Position numbers and translations under genes: made by a program | From: Sphingomonas kyeonggiensis | GTDB lineage: Bacteria > Pseudomonadota > Alphaproteobacteria > Sphingomonadales > Sphingomonadaceae | NCBI RefSeq assembly: GCF_030812785.1 | Contig: NZ_JAUSTJ010000003.1 | Location: 434,001-498,000, forward strand | Direction of reading: 5' to 3' | DNA: 64,000 bases | Shown here: piece after piece, positions 24,739 through 33,447 of the stretch | Position numbering within the stretch: position 1 is the first letter of the stretch | Layout: each line of letters starts with the position of its first letter | The notes under the pieces: model-generated | Database searches by the model: none | Told to the model about the DNA's origin: nothing | Seen by the model: the letters and a program-made list of their open reading frames with translations, nothing else

Positions 24739-27636
24739 ATGCGAAAGTCCATCGTGCTCTGCTCGGCTTCGGTGCTGAGCCTGTTGATTGCCAGCCCGGC
24801 GCTCGCCCAGACGGCGCCCGTCGCCGCCGCGGATCCGCAGCAGGCGCCCAGCGACTCGGATGCGGCCGCGCAGGAAGGCGAGATCATCGTCACCGGCGTC
24901 CGCGCCAGCATCGTCGGCTCGCTCAACGTCCGCAAGAATTCCACCCAGATCGTCGACTCGATCGTCGCGGAGGATGTCGGCAAGCTGCCCGACAACAATG
25001 TGATCGAGGCGCTCCAGCGCGTCACCGGCATCCAGGTCACCAACCGCACCGGCGGCGAAGCGGCAGGCATCTCGATCCGCGGCCTTCCCGATGCGCTCAC
25101 CACGCTCAACGGCCGCAACATCTTCACCGCGGCCGGCCAGGCGTTCTCGCTGCAGGACATCTCGGCGAACCTCGTCAAGCAGGTCGATGTCTACAAGACC
25201 CGCGCGGCCGACCAGATCGAGACCGGCCTTGCCGGCCAAGTCGATGTGAAGACCCGCCGCCCGTTCGACTTTGACGGTTTCGCCATCTCGGGCCTCGCCC
25301 GCGGCATCTACAACCAGCAGGCTGACAGCTATAATCCGAACGCCGCGCTGCTGGTCAGCAACCGCTGGCACACCGGCATCGGCGATATCGGCGTCCTTGC
25401 CAATGTCAGCTACAGCCGCACCAAATTCCGCGACATGACCACCACCGCCGGTGCGCTGGTGCCCTTCGCGACGATGGCGAATCTTCCCGTCGGCAGCGGG
25501 GCGGCGAACCTCTGCAATCCGTCCAACCCTGGCGGCTGGTCGCCTTTCGAGCGCATCTTCCCCACCGATTGCCGCGCACCCAATCTTGCCACCCCCGATC
25601 CGAACGACCTGGCGACTCTCTGGACTGTGGGCACCGATCGCGGCCTGTCCACCGCGGCGGGCTCGACGCTCAATATCAATGGCGTCGACGTGCCCTATTA
25701 CCTCTCGCGCGACGCGGTGTTCAGCTCCGATCTCTACGGCAAGCGCGACCGGCTCGGCGCCAATATCGCGCTGCAATGGGCGCCGAACGAAAGTTCGGTC
25801 TACACCGCCGAAGCATTCTACACCGGCTTCCGCGGCGAGACGTTCAACAGCCTCCAGTTCAGCTTCGTCGATTTCTGGGCGAATGCGCAGGCGCCGACAC
25901 TCTATGACGGCACCAACATCGTGAAGTCGCGCGTCGCCAATTCGGTCTATGGCTTCAACAGCGGCGACTACACCAGGAACAAGACCGACAGCTATGTCTA
26001 TGCGCTCAACGGCGCCTGGGACGTGGCCGAGGGCCATGGCAAGATCGTCGCCGACATCGCCTATCAGACGAGCACCTACAACACCGCCTTCATCGCCATG
26101 CGTACCGATCGCGTCGCGGATTCGATCAATGTCGATTTCAACGCGGGCGGTGGCATCCCGTCCTTCCACTTCAACGACGACACCCAGCTCACCGATCCGA
26201 GCCGGTGGAACGTCGCCCAGCTCTACGACAATGGCGGCCGCGACAAGGGCAGTGCGCTCACCGGCACGCTCGACGGCGAGTACAAGTTTGACGAGGGCTT
26301 CCTGCGCCGGATCAAGGCGGGCCTGCGCGTCGACGATCGCAAGGCCTCCAGTTCGGTCTGTACCCAGGACGCCGGCAATCTCGGCGTGAGCCTGGCCACG
26401 CTCGGCACCGACGCGCAGTTCACCAATAGCGGCTTCTTCGACGGCCGCGCCGATGTGCCGACCACCTGGGTGCTGGCCAATGGCTATTGGCTGTACGACA
26501 ATGCCGACAAGGTGCGCGGGCTCTACGGTCTGAAGACGTCGGACCAGCTCGCGCTGCAGAAGACCTTCGACATCGACGAAATCACGATGTCGGCTTACCT
26601 CATGGCGAACGCGGAGGTTTCGATCTTCGGCCGGCCGCTGCAGCTCGAAGGCGGCGTGCGCTACGTCACCGTCGATACCGACTCGCGCTTCTACGATCGC
26701 TACAACAATGGCGCGCTCACCCGGGCCTCGAACCATGCCGAGCGCTTCCTGCCGAGCTTCACCGCCCGCTACGCGTTCACCAACAATCTGCGCCTGCGCT
26801 TCAACTATGGCGAGACGCTGCGCCGCCCGAACTTCAACGACGTTAACCCGAACTACTCGCTGACGGGCGACCTCACCAATCTCGGCTATGGCAGCGGCAC
26901 CGCCGGCACCGCCAATCTGAAGCCGACGCATTCGCGCAACTATGACGTAGCGCTCGAATGGTATTTCGACCGCGACAGCGCGATCACCGTCACCGGCTTC
27001 CGCCGCGAGATCGACGGGCTGGTGGTGCCGGCTACGGTCCGCGAATATATCCCGAACAACGGCATCGTCGCGGGCGCGACCGATTACTTCGCGATCACCC
27101 GGCCGCTCAACGCCTCCAACGGCGTGCTGAAGGGCGTCGAGGTCGGCGTCACCTACTTCCCGCACTATCTGCCGGGCATCCTCAAGGGCCTCGGCTTCGT
27201 CGGCAGCCTGACGGTGCTCGACTCGAAGCAGAACATCCCGCGCTTCGACAGCGCAGGCACGCTGGTCGGGCAGGACGAGTCGTCGTTCTTCGGCGTGTCG
27301 GACCTCTCGTACAACGCGACGCTCGCCTATGAGCGTGGTCCGGTGGGCGCCCGCGTCTCCTATGTCTGGCGCAAGGAGTTCCTCGCCAACAACGAGGCGC
27401 GGCTGTTCGCCAATCCGATCGGCGTGTGGCGCAACCCGGAGGAGAGCCTCGACGTCCAGCTCACCTACAATGTCACCAAGGACATCGGCATCACCTTCGA
27501 CGCGGTGAACCTCACCAACTCGACCCAGCAGACCTATTACAAGTTCGCCGATGTGGGCGGTCCGAGCCAGTTCAACCTGGGGACGACCCTGCTCTCGCGC
27601 ACCTTCGCGCTCGGCGCGCGCTTCACCTTCAAGTGA
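24739..27636 (+). CDS. TonB-dependent outer-membrane receptor, arabinan locus
   Basis: 965 residues: signal peptide (1-23, LLIASPALAQ), a TonB-box-like segment (EGEIIVTGVRASI), plug domain (LPDNNVIEALQRVTGIQV, IRGLPDALTTLNGRNIF) and a 22-strand barrel ending RFTFK. It follows the family of sphingomonad/Caulobacter receptors that import plant oligosaccharides. ATG 24739 is preferred to GTG 24733 because GGGGAGG lies eight bases before the ATG. Flanked by glycosidases and preceded by two GntR-type operators, it most likely carries arabino-oligosaccharides, which is inference from context. Confidence 0.9.
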   Translation: MRKSIVLCSASVLSLLIASPALAQTAPVAAADPQQAPSDSDAAAQEGEIIVTGVRASIVGSLNVRKNSTQIVDSIVAEDVGKLPDNNVIEALQRVTGIQVTNRTGGEAAGISIRGLPDALTTLNGRNIFTAAGQAFSLQDISANLVKQVDVYKTRAADQIETGLAGQVDVKTRRPFDFDGFAISGLARGIYNQQADSYNPNAALLVSNRWHTGIGDIGVLANVSYSRTKFRDMTTTAGALVPFATMANLPVGSGAANLCNPSNPGGWSPFERIFPTDCRAPNLATPDPNDLATLWTVGTDRGLSTAAGSTLNINGVDVPYYLSRDAVFSSDLYGKRDRLGANIALQWAPNESSVYTAEAFYTGFRGETFNSLQFSFVDFWANAQAPTLYDGTNIVKSRVANSVYGFNSGDYTRNKTDSYVYALNGAWDVAEGHGKIVADIAYQTSTYNTAFIAMRTDRVADSINVDFNAGGGIPSFHFNDDTQLTDPSRWNVAQLYDNGGRDKGSALTGTLDGEYKFDEGFLRRIKAGLRVDDRKASSSVCTQDAGNLGVSLATLGTDAQFTNSGFFDGRADVPTTWVLANGYWLYDNADKVRGLYGLKTSDQLALQKTFDIDEITMSAYLMANAEVSIFGRPLQLEGGVRYVTVDTDSRFYDRYNNGALTRASNHAERFLPSFTARYAFTNNLRLRFNYGETLRRPNFNDVNPNYSLTGDLTNLGYGSGTAGTANLKPTHSRNYDVALEWYFDRDSAITVTGFRREIDGLVVPATVREYIPNNGIVAGATDYFAITRPLNASNGVLKGVEVGVTYFPHYLPGILKGLGFVGSLTVLDSKQNIPRFDSAGTLVGQDESSFFGVSDLSYNATLAYERGPVGARVSYVWRKEFLANNEARLFANPIGVWRNPEESLDVQLTYNVTKDIGITFDAVNLTNSTQQTYYKFADVGGPSQFNLGTTLLSRTFALGARFTFK

Positions 27637-27657
27637 GGTCTCCAGAGCCGGTCCGGT

Positions 27658-27680
27658 CCCCATCCCCCTCTCCGATGGGG
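27658..27680 (+). promoter_or_regulatory. Hairpin sequestering a start codon
   Basis: CCCCATC (27658-27664) pairs with GATGGGG (27674-27680), which contains the ATG of the next gene; the loop is 9 nt. There is no Shine-Dalgarno sequence upstream. The structure may reduce translation relative to the receptor. Confidence 0.4.
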
Positions 27681-29717
27681 CGCCGGTTCCGGCTCGCCTC
27701 GCGGGCGCTGCTGCCATGGCTATTGGCGGCGGCGCCTGCGCTCGTTTCGGCGGCGAGCGCCGCGCCACGGCTGGATGCGCCGGCGATCCTGGCCAGCCGC
27801 TACGGCAATGACGCGGCCTGGTATGCGGACCGCATCCCGCTGTTCGAGAGCTCGGACGCGAAGCTCGACACGGTCTATTATTATCGCTGGGCGATATACC
27901 GCGCGCATCAGCGCGACCTTGGCGACAAGGGCTATATCACCACCGAATTCTTCGACGATGTCGGCTGGCAGCGCGAGCCCTATGCCAGCCTGAACGACGC
28001 GACCGGCTTCCACCTCTATGAGGGTCGCTGGCTGCGCGATCGCCGCTTCGCCGACGACTATATCCGCTTCCTCTATGACGAGGGCGGCAACGACCGCCAT
28101 TTCAGCGAGGCGATCGCCGATGCGGTCTGGGCGCGCTATCTGGTCGATGGCGACCGGGAAGGGGCGCTGCGACACTTGCCGGCGATGCGCCATATCTACG
28201 GCCTGTGGGACGACCGCTTCGACTTCGCCAAGGGGCTCTACTGGATCGAGCCGCTGCTCGATGCGACCGAATATACCGTCTCCTCGATCGACGCCTCGGG
28301 CGGCAAGGACGGGTTTCGCGGCGGCGATGCCTTCCGCCCGTCGATCAACAGCTACATGTTCGCCAATGCCCGCGCGATCTCCCAGCTATCGGCGCTGGCC
28401 GGGGACGAGGCTACCGCGCGCGACTATGCCGCCCGGGCCGAACGGCTGAAGCAGCGGGTGGCAGAGGATCTGTGGAGCGCCCCGCTCGGCCATTTCATCG
28501 ACCGCTACAAGGTCGACAACGAGCATGTGAAATATTGGACGCCGATCCGTGCCCGCGAGCTGGTCGGCTATCTGCCCTGGGCGTTCGGCATGCTCGACGA
28601 CTGGGCGGAGTTCACCGGCGCCTGGACGCATCTGATCTCGGCGCAGGGCTTTGCCGGCGCGGCGGGCATGCGCACGGTCGAGCCCAGCTACCAATATTAC
28701 ATGCGCCAATATCGCTACGACACGCCGACCGGCGGGCGCGAATGCCAGTGGAACGGCCCCGCCTGGCCGTTTCAGACCACCCAGGCGCTGATGGGGCTGG
28801 CGCGGCTGCTCCAGCACGGCGCCCCGCAATCGGTGATCGGGCGCGGCGATTACCTCCGCCTGCTGCGCCAATATGCCCAGCTCCATTATCAGGGTGACCG
28901 GCTCGATCTCGAGGAGGATTATGATCCCGATAGCGGCAAGCCGATCGTTGGGCTGGCGCGCAGCCATCATTATTTCCACAGCGGGTTCGGCGATCTCGTC
29001 ATCACCGGGCTGGCCGGCATCGAGCCCTCAGCGGACGACACGCTCACCCTCGACCCGCTGATCCCGGCCGGCGCGCACGGCCCCGAACGTATCCGCTATT
29101 TCGCGTTGCAGGACCTGCCCTATCACGGGCACCTCGTCTCGGTCTTCTATGACGAGGACGGCACGCGATACCGCGAGGGGCGGGGACTGCGCCTCTATGT
29201 CGATGGGGTGCTTGCCGGCAGTCGCGACACGCTCGGCAAGCTGAGTGCCGCGATCGCGCCGCGTGCCAATGCCCCGATCGTGCGCCCGATAAACCGTGCG
29301 ACCAACCTCGTGCGCTCGGCCTATCCTCGTGCCGAGGCGTCCAGCGGTGCCGAACCCGAGCGGCTGCACGACGCGATCGACGGACGCGTCTCCTTCTTCC
29401 CGGAACTGCCCAATGGGTGGGACTCCGCGTCGGACGCGGCGGAGCAATGGTTCGCCGTGGATTTCGGCGCGCCGGTCCGGCTCACCGGTGCCGAGCTGTC
29501 CTTCTTCGCCGGCGAGGAGTTCGCCGCGCCGCGCGACTATCGGCTCGAATATCTGCGCGACGGCAAATGGCTTCCGGTCGCCGCCCGTTTCACCGGCAAG
29601 GGCGACAATGGCGTCGCCTCCGCTTCCTTCGGGCCGGTCACCGCCGGGAAGCTTCGCGTCGTGATGCGGAAGCTTCCCGGCAAACGGATCCGGCTGGTCG
29701 AACTGAAGGCGTTCTGA
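27675..29717 (+). CDS. (alpha/alpha)6-barrel glycoside hydrolase (MGH1/GH63-like) with discoidin-like tail
   Basis: 680 residues, exported (RALLPWLLAAAPALVSAASA). The central all-helical region (about 35-500) has the features DTVYYYRWAIYRAH, GYITTEFFDDVGW, FRPSINSYMFANARAIS and ECQWNGPAWPFQTTQALMGL, which recall the MGH1-like/GH63 superfamily of inverting exo-glycosidases. The C-terminal 135 residues (NLVRSAYPRAEAS to the end) look like an F5/8-type-C (discoidin) carbohydrate-binding domain. The exact activity cannot be assigned. It follows the receptor by 38 bp and lacks a ribosome-binding site; ATG 27675 begins the signal peptide. Confidence 0.78.
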   Translation: MGRRFRLASRALLPWLLAAAPALVSAASAAPRLDAPAILASRYGNDAAWYADRIPLFESSDAKLDTVYYYRWAIYRAHQRDLGDKGYITTEFFDDVGWQREPYASLNDATGFHLYEGRWLRDRRFADDYIRFLYDEGGNDRHFSEAIADAVWARYLVDGDREGALRHLPAMRHIYGLWDDRFDFAKGLYWIEPLLDATEYTVSSIDASGGKDGFRGGDAFRPSINSYMFANARAISQLSALAGDEATARDYAARAERLKQRVAEDLWSAPLGHFIDRYKVDNEHVKYWTPIRARELVGYLPWAFGMLDDWAEFTGAWTHLISAQGFAGAAGMRTVEPSYQYYMRQYRYDTPTGGRECQWNGPAWPFQTTQALMGLARLLQHGAPQSVIGRGDYLRLLRQYAQLHYQGDRLDLEEDYDPDSGKPIVGLARSHHYFHSGFGDLVITGLAGIEPSADDTLTLDPLIPAGAHGPERIRYFALQDLPYHGHLVSVFYDEDGTRYREGRGLRLYVDGVLAGSRDTLGKLSAAIAPRANAPIVRPINRATNLVRSAYPRAEASSGAEPERLHDAIDGRVSFFPELPNGWDSASDAAEQWFAVDFGAPVRLTGAELSFFAGEEFAAPRDYRLEYLRDGKWLPVAARFTGKGDNGVASASFGPVTAGKLRVVMRKLPGKRIRLVELKAF

Positions 29718-29719
29718 GG

Positions 29720-30517
29720 TCAGAAGGCGGGCAGCACCGCCCCGTCATATTTGCGCGCGATGAACGCCTTCACCTCGGGGCTGCGCAGCGCCGCGACCAG
29801 CTTCTGCACGCGCGGATCGCTCTTCGCGCTTTCCAGGCCCACCACGAAGTTCACATAGGGGCTGTCCTTGTCCTCGATCGCCAGCGCGTCGCGGGTCGGG
29901 TTCAGCTTGGCGTCGAGCGCATAGTTGGTGTTGATCATCGCCAGGTCGACCTGGTCCAGCACGCGCGGCAGCGTCGCTGCCTCGATCTCGCGGAACTTCA
30001 GGTTCTTGCGGTTCTCGACGATGTCCTTGGGCGTGGCGATCGCGCTCTTGGGATCGAGCAGGGTGATCAGCCCGGCCTTGGCGAGCAGCTGCAGCGCCCG
30101 GCCGCCATTGCTCGGCTCGTTGGGGATGGCGACGGTCGCGCCCTCGGGCAGCTCGGCGAGCGACTTCCACTTGCGCGAATAGGCGCCGAACGGCTCGACA
30201 TGCACGCCGGCGATCGTCACCAGATGGCTGCCCTTGGCCTTGTTGTACTCGTCCAGATAGGGCTTGGTCTCGAAATAGCTGACCGGGATCCGCCCTTCCT
30301 CGACCTGGACGTTGGGCTGGACATAGTCGTTGAACACCCGGACATCGAGCTTCAGGCCCTGCTTGGCCAGCGCCGGCTTCACGAACTCCAGGATCTCGGC
30401 ATGCGGCACGGCGGTCGCCGCAACGACAAGCGTACCCGGATCGTCGGTCTTGGCCGTCTTGCCGCAGCTGGCGAGCGCAAAGGCGGCGAGGGCGGTGAGG
30501 AGGAGGCGGCGTTGCAT
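29720..30517 (-). CDS. metQ: Methionine-binding lipoprotein MetQ
   Basis: 265 residues: a lipoprotein signal with Cys18 in LASCGK, then a NlpA/MetQ periplasmic-binding domain (VVAATAVPHAEIL, DYVQPNVQVEEG, YFETKPYLDEYNKAKG, VAIPNEPSNGGRALQLL, INTNYALDAKL). It delivers methionine to the MetNI transporter. ATG 30517 is preferred to 30523 because AGGA then stands six bases upstream. It lies last in the metN-metI-metQ operon and converges, only 2 bp apart, with the glycoside hydrolase gene. Confidence 0.93.
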   Translation of the reverse strand: MQRRLLLTALAAFALASCGKTAKTDDPGTLVVAATAVPHAEILEFVKPALAKQGLKLDVRVFNDYVQPNVQVEEGRIPVSYFETKPYLDEYNKAKGSHLVTIAGVHVEPFGAYSRKWKSLAELPEGATVAIPNEPSNGGRALQLLAKAGLITLLDPKSAIATPKDIVENRKNLKFREIEAATLPRVLDQVDLAMINTNYALDAKLNPTRDALAIEDKDSPYVNFVVGLESAKSDPRVQKLVAALRSPEVKAFIARKYDGAVLPAF

Positions 30518-30525
30518 GGTCATTC

Positions 30526-31191
30526 CTATCGGCGCGTGAAGTGGCGGACGAGGCGGTCTCCCACCATCTGGAGAAACTGGACGAGGACGAGCAGCAGCAC
30601 GACAGTGACTAGCATCACGTCGGTCTGGAAGCGCTGATAGCCGAAGCGGATGGCCAGATCGCCCAGGCCGCCGGCGCCGACCGCACCCGCCATCGCGGTG
30701 AACGAGACGAGCGCGATCGCGGTCACCGTCGCCGCCGCGATGATCCCGGGCAGCGCCTCGGGCAGCAGCGCGCGGAACACCAGGTCGCGCGTCGTCGCGC
30801 CCATCGCCTGCACCGCCTCGATCGTGTTGCGGTCGACTTCGCGCAGCGCGGTTTCGACCAGCCGGGCGAAGAAGGGCGCGGCGCCCACCACCAGCGGCGG
30901 GATCGCGCCGGCCACGCCGAGCGAGGTGCCGACCAGCAGCACGGTCAGCGGGATCATCACGATCAGCAGGATGATGAACGGCACCGAGCGCAGCAGGTTG
31001 ACCACCAGCGCCAGCACGCCGCTCACCGCACGGTTCTGCCACACCTGGCCCGGGCTGGTCAGGAACAGCAGCACGCCGAGCGGCAGGCCGAGCAGGATGG
31101 TCAGCAGCAGCGAGCCGCCGAGCATCGCCAGCGTGTCGAGACAGGCCTGGCCGATCTCGCTCCAGTCGACATTGGCGAACCAGCCGCTCAT
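30526..31191 (-). CDS. metI: Methionine ABC transporter permease MetI
   Basis: 221 residues with about five membrane helices. The cytoplasmic coupling loop shows EAVQAMGATTRDLVFRALLPEALPGIIAA, the ABC-permease EAA motif, and MAGAVGAGGLGDLAIRFGYQRF is typical of MetI. It overlaps the MetN stop by 4 bp (ATGA) and is followed by metQ after 8 bp. Confidence 0.95.
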   Translation of the reverse strand: MSGWFANVDWSEIGQACLDTLAMLGGSLLLTILLGLPLGVLLFLTSPGQVWQNRAVSGVLALVVNLLRSVPFIILLIVMIPLTVLLVGTSLGVAGAIPPLVVGAAPFFARLVETALREVDRNTIEAVQAMGATTRDLVFRALLPEALPGIIAAATVTAIALVSFTAMAGAVGAGGLGDLAIRFGYQRFQTDVMLVTVVLLLVLVQFLQMVGDRLVRHFTRR

Positions 31192-32153
31192 TCGGAAACC
31201 TCCCCATGCTGGCGGAGCGCGGCGAGCGCCGCCACGGTGTCGCCGCCGGCCAGGCCCAGGGTCAGCTGGCCGAAGCTGGCATCCTTGAACCGCCCGATCC
31301 GCCCGTCGAGGATGGCGAAGTCGGTGCCGGTCTCGCGGGCGATGCGGGTCAGCACCGGCTGCAGGATCGCATCGCCGCGCAGGGTGAGCCGGACGATCGG
31401 GCCGTCGAACGCGATCGGGCCATGGTCGCCCCCTTCATCGAGCATCGCGCGGGTTTCCGCGGCCTTGGGATCGAGGAACACCTGCGCGACGCTGCCCGTC
31501 TCGACCACGCGCCCGGCATGGAGCACCGCGACCCGGTCGCACACCTGGCGGACGACTTCCATCTCATGGGTGATCAGCACGATGGTCAGCCCCAGCTCGC
31601 GGTTGAGGTCGGCGATCAGCGCCAGGATGCTGCGGGTCGTCTCCGGATCGAGCGCGCTCGTCGCCTCGTCGCACAGCAGGATGTCCGGGCCGGTGGCGAG
31701 CGCGCGGGCGATGCCGACGCGCTGCTTCTGCCCGCCCGAAAGCTGGGCGGGATATTTGGCGCCGTGATCGGCCAGCCCGACCCGGGCGAGCAGCTCGGGC
31801 ACCCGCTCGGCGATCCGCGCCTTGTCGGCGCCGGCGATCCGCAAGGGGAGGGCGACATTGTCGAACACGGTGCGCGAACTGAGCAGCCCGAAATTCTGGA
31901 AGATCATGCCCACCCGCCGGCGCAGCGTCCGCAGGCCCTCGCCCGACAGGCTGGCGACATCGGTGCCGTCGATCGCGACGCTGCCGGTGCTCGGCCGTTC
32001 GAGCCCGTTGAGCAGCCGCACCAGCGTCGACTTGCCGGCGCCCGAGCGGCCGATGATCCCGAACACCTCGCCGCGCGCGACTTCCAGGTCGACGCCGGCC
32101 AGTGCGGCATGGCCGTTGGCAAAGGCCTTGTGGACGTTCTCCAGCCGGATCAT
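31188..32153 (-). CDS. metN: Methionine ABC transporter ATPase MetN
   Basis: 321 residues. ATPase domain: Walker A GRSGAGKST (36-44), Q-loop FQNFGLLSSR, signature LSGGQKQR, Walker B ILLCDEATSALD, switch His in LITHEMEVV. The C-terminal about 75 residues are the NIL regulatory domain that binds methionine and limits import. ATG 32153 follows GGGGGA; a GTG 24 bp upstream is less likely. I see no recognisable SAM riboswitch in the 5' region. Confidence 0.94.
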   Translation of the reverse strand: MIRLENVHKAFANGHAALAGVDLEVARGEVFGIIGRSGAGKSTLVRLLNGLERPSTGSVAIDGTDVASLSGEGLRTLRRRVGMIFQNFGLLSSRTVFDNVALPLRIAGADKARIAERVPELLARVGLADHGAKYPAQLSGGQKQRVGIARALATGPDILLCDEATSALDPETTRSILALIADLNRELGLTIVLITHEMEVVRQVCDRVAVLHAGRVVETGSVAQVFLDPKAAETRAMLDEGGDHGPIAFDGPIVRLTLRGDAILQPVLTRIARETGTDFAILDGRIGRFKDASFGQLTLGLAGGDTVAALAALRQHGEVSE

Positions 32154-32363
32154 GCGGCGATCCCCCGCGCCGGGCACGGCGGCAGGAAGCAGGCAGGATG
32201 CTCGGCGAGCGGGGCGGGACAGGTCATGGCATTCCGGTAGGGGAGTCGGGGCGGGAGGGCAAACCGCCAGGATAGCGGCCCTTCGCCCGAACGCGCCAGA
32301 GATGAGCTTTAGCGCCCCATAGCCGAAGTTGCTTTGTAAAGCATACTTATTTGATAGGAATTG

Positions 32364-32488
32364 TGCGTGTGCTGACGAAGCCGGTTGCCGCTCTCCCGGT
32401 TTCGTCGCGACCCGAGCAAGGAGTATCCCCTCCCCCCCGGCTCAGGCTCTTGGCCGCGCTCCTGTCCTGGGGAGCGCGGCCATTTTTT
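32364..32488 (+). ncRNA. Candidate trans-acting small RNA with C-rich loop and strong terminator
   Basis: An orphan intrinsic terminator with no plus-strand gene upstream. A possible promoter is TTGCTT (32329-32334), 17 bp, then TGATAG (32352-32357). A 5' hairpin follows (arms 32376-32384 and 32396-32404, 9 bp with one G-U), then a single-stranded stretch with CCCCTCCCCCCC (32427-32438), then the terminator at 32452-32488. A C-rich anti-Shine-Dalgarno segment between two hairpins is a design known from alphaproteobacterial regulatory RNAs. The 5' end is a guess. Confidence 0.55.
32452..32488 (+). terminator. Strong Rho-independent terminator (orphan)
   Basis: GGCCGCGCTCC (32452-32462) and GGAGCGCGGCC (32471-32481) form a perfect 11-bp stem with an 8-nt loop, followed by A and six T. 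It points on the plus strand, where no protein gene ends. Confidence 0.88.
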
Positions 32489-32512
32489 CATGCGATGGAG
32501 ATCGGATGCGCC

Positions 32513-33442
32513 TTACTTCCCCGCGGGGATCAACTGGTGCGAGCGCAGCCAGTTGAGGAACAACTCCGGCCATTGCGACACCAGCGTGCCCGGCTTGCCC
32601 GCGCCCCAGCTGTGCCCGCCCTTCTCGAAGACGTGCATCTCCACCGGCCGTCCGGCGGCGCGCATCGCGGCGAACATGCGCAGGCTGTGCTCGACATTGG
32701 CGATCGGATCGTCGGCGGCGTGCGCCAGGAACACCGGCGGCGTCTCAGGGCCGACCTGCGCCTCGACCGAGTAGAAGTCGCGATAGTCGGGCAGGGTCGA
32801 GAGCTTCTTGCGCGTCTGGGTCGTGTCGATCGGCGGGCGCATCGATACGACGGGATAGATCATCCCGGCAAAGGCGGGGGCGGCGCTGAGCTTGTCCGCC
32901 TCGTCGATCGCCGGATAGAAATCATGCCCACCCTGCGTGGCCATCATCCCCGCAAGGTGGCCGCCGGCCGACATGCCGACCACGCCGATCCGCGCGGGAT
33001 CGAGTCCCCAGCGCTTGGCGCCGGCCTTGAGCAGGCGGAGCGTGCGCTGGGCGTCCTGGAAGGGCGCATCGGCATTCCAGCCATCGCCGGGCAGACGGTA
33101 ATAGAGGATCACCGGGGTGATGCCGGCGGCGGCGAGCTTCTCCGCGACATCCTTGGCCGAGCCGATCTGGATGCGGAAATAGCCGCCGCCGCCGAGCAGC
33201 AGTGCCGCCGCGCCATTGGGATGGGCGGGGCGATAGACTTCGTAGCGCGGCTCCGAGATGTTCGAGTACGACCCCGTCTGTCCGCCCTCGTTGCCGACCT
33301 TCTCGGGCCCCGAGGGCTTGCCGAAGCCGGGCGCCTTGCCCGGCCACACGGCATAGACTTCGGGCTTGCCGAGCCCGTCCTGGGCGAGGGCGGGTGTGGC
33401 CGCGACGAAGATCGCGGCCACGAGGGAGAGGAGCAGGCGCAT
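32513..33442 (-). CDS. Secreted alpha/beta-hydrolase esterase (acetyl-xylan-esterase-like)
   Basis: 309 residues with signal peptide (LLLSLVAAIFVAATPALAQ). Oxyanion-hole strand ALLLGGGGYFR; nucleophile Ser158 in GMSAGG; acid Asp244/245 in HAADDP; His277 in GGHSWG. Such BD-FAE/CE-type esterases remove acetyl or hydroxycinnamoyl groups from plant polysaccharides or small esters. It is last in the dctA / TonB-receptor operon (5-bp gap after the receptor), so its product is probably an organic acid or de-esterified sugar taken up by the same set. Start ATG 33442 has AGAGG about ten bases upstream. Confidence 0.82.
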   Translation of the reverse strand: MRLLLSLVAAIFVAATPALAQDGLGKPEVYAVWPGKAPGFGKPSGPEKVGNEGGQTGSYSNISEPRYEVYRPAHPNGAAALLLGGGGYFRIQIGSAKDVAEKLAAAGITPVILYYRLPGDGWNADAPFQDAQRTLRLLKAGAKRWGLDPARIGVVGMSAGGHLAGMMATQGGHDFYPAIDEADKLSAAPAFAGMIYPVVSMRPPIDTTQTRKKLSTLPDYRDFYSVEAQVGPETPPVFLAHAADDPIANVEHSLRMFAAMRAAGRPVEMHVFEKGGHSWGAGKPGTLVSQWPELFLNWLRSHQLIPAGK

Positions 33443-33447
33443 CGGGA

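Larger units (their letters stand above)
32154..32512. other. 359-bp intergenic region: metN promoter side and candidate sRNA
   Basis: No protein gene is supported. The AT-richer 32320-32360 stretch is flanked by the minus-strand metN leader and the plus-strand candidate sRNA and likely holds divergent promoters. GCTTTGTAAAGC (32331-32342) is a short palindrome-like site there. Confidence 0.5.

Noticed and set aside
24691..27768. Long antisense frame over the arabinan TonB receptor
   Set aside because: Same codon-bias shadow; low-complexity Arg/Asp/Glu/Ala composition and no recognisable motif.
32154..32345. Possible SAM riboswitch in the metN leader
   Set aside because: I could not lay out the pairings of SAM-I, SAM-II or SAM-V classes; a GCTAAAGC stretch alone is not enough.
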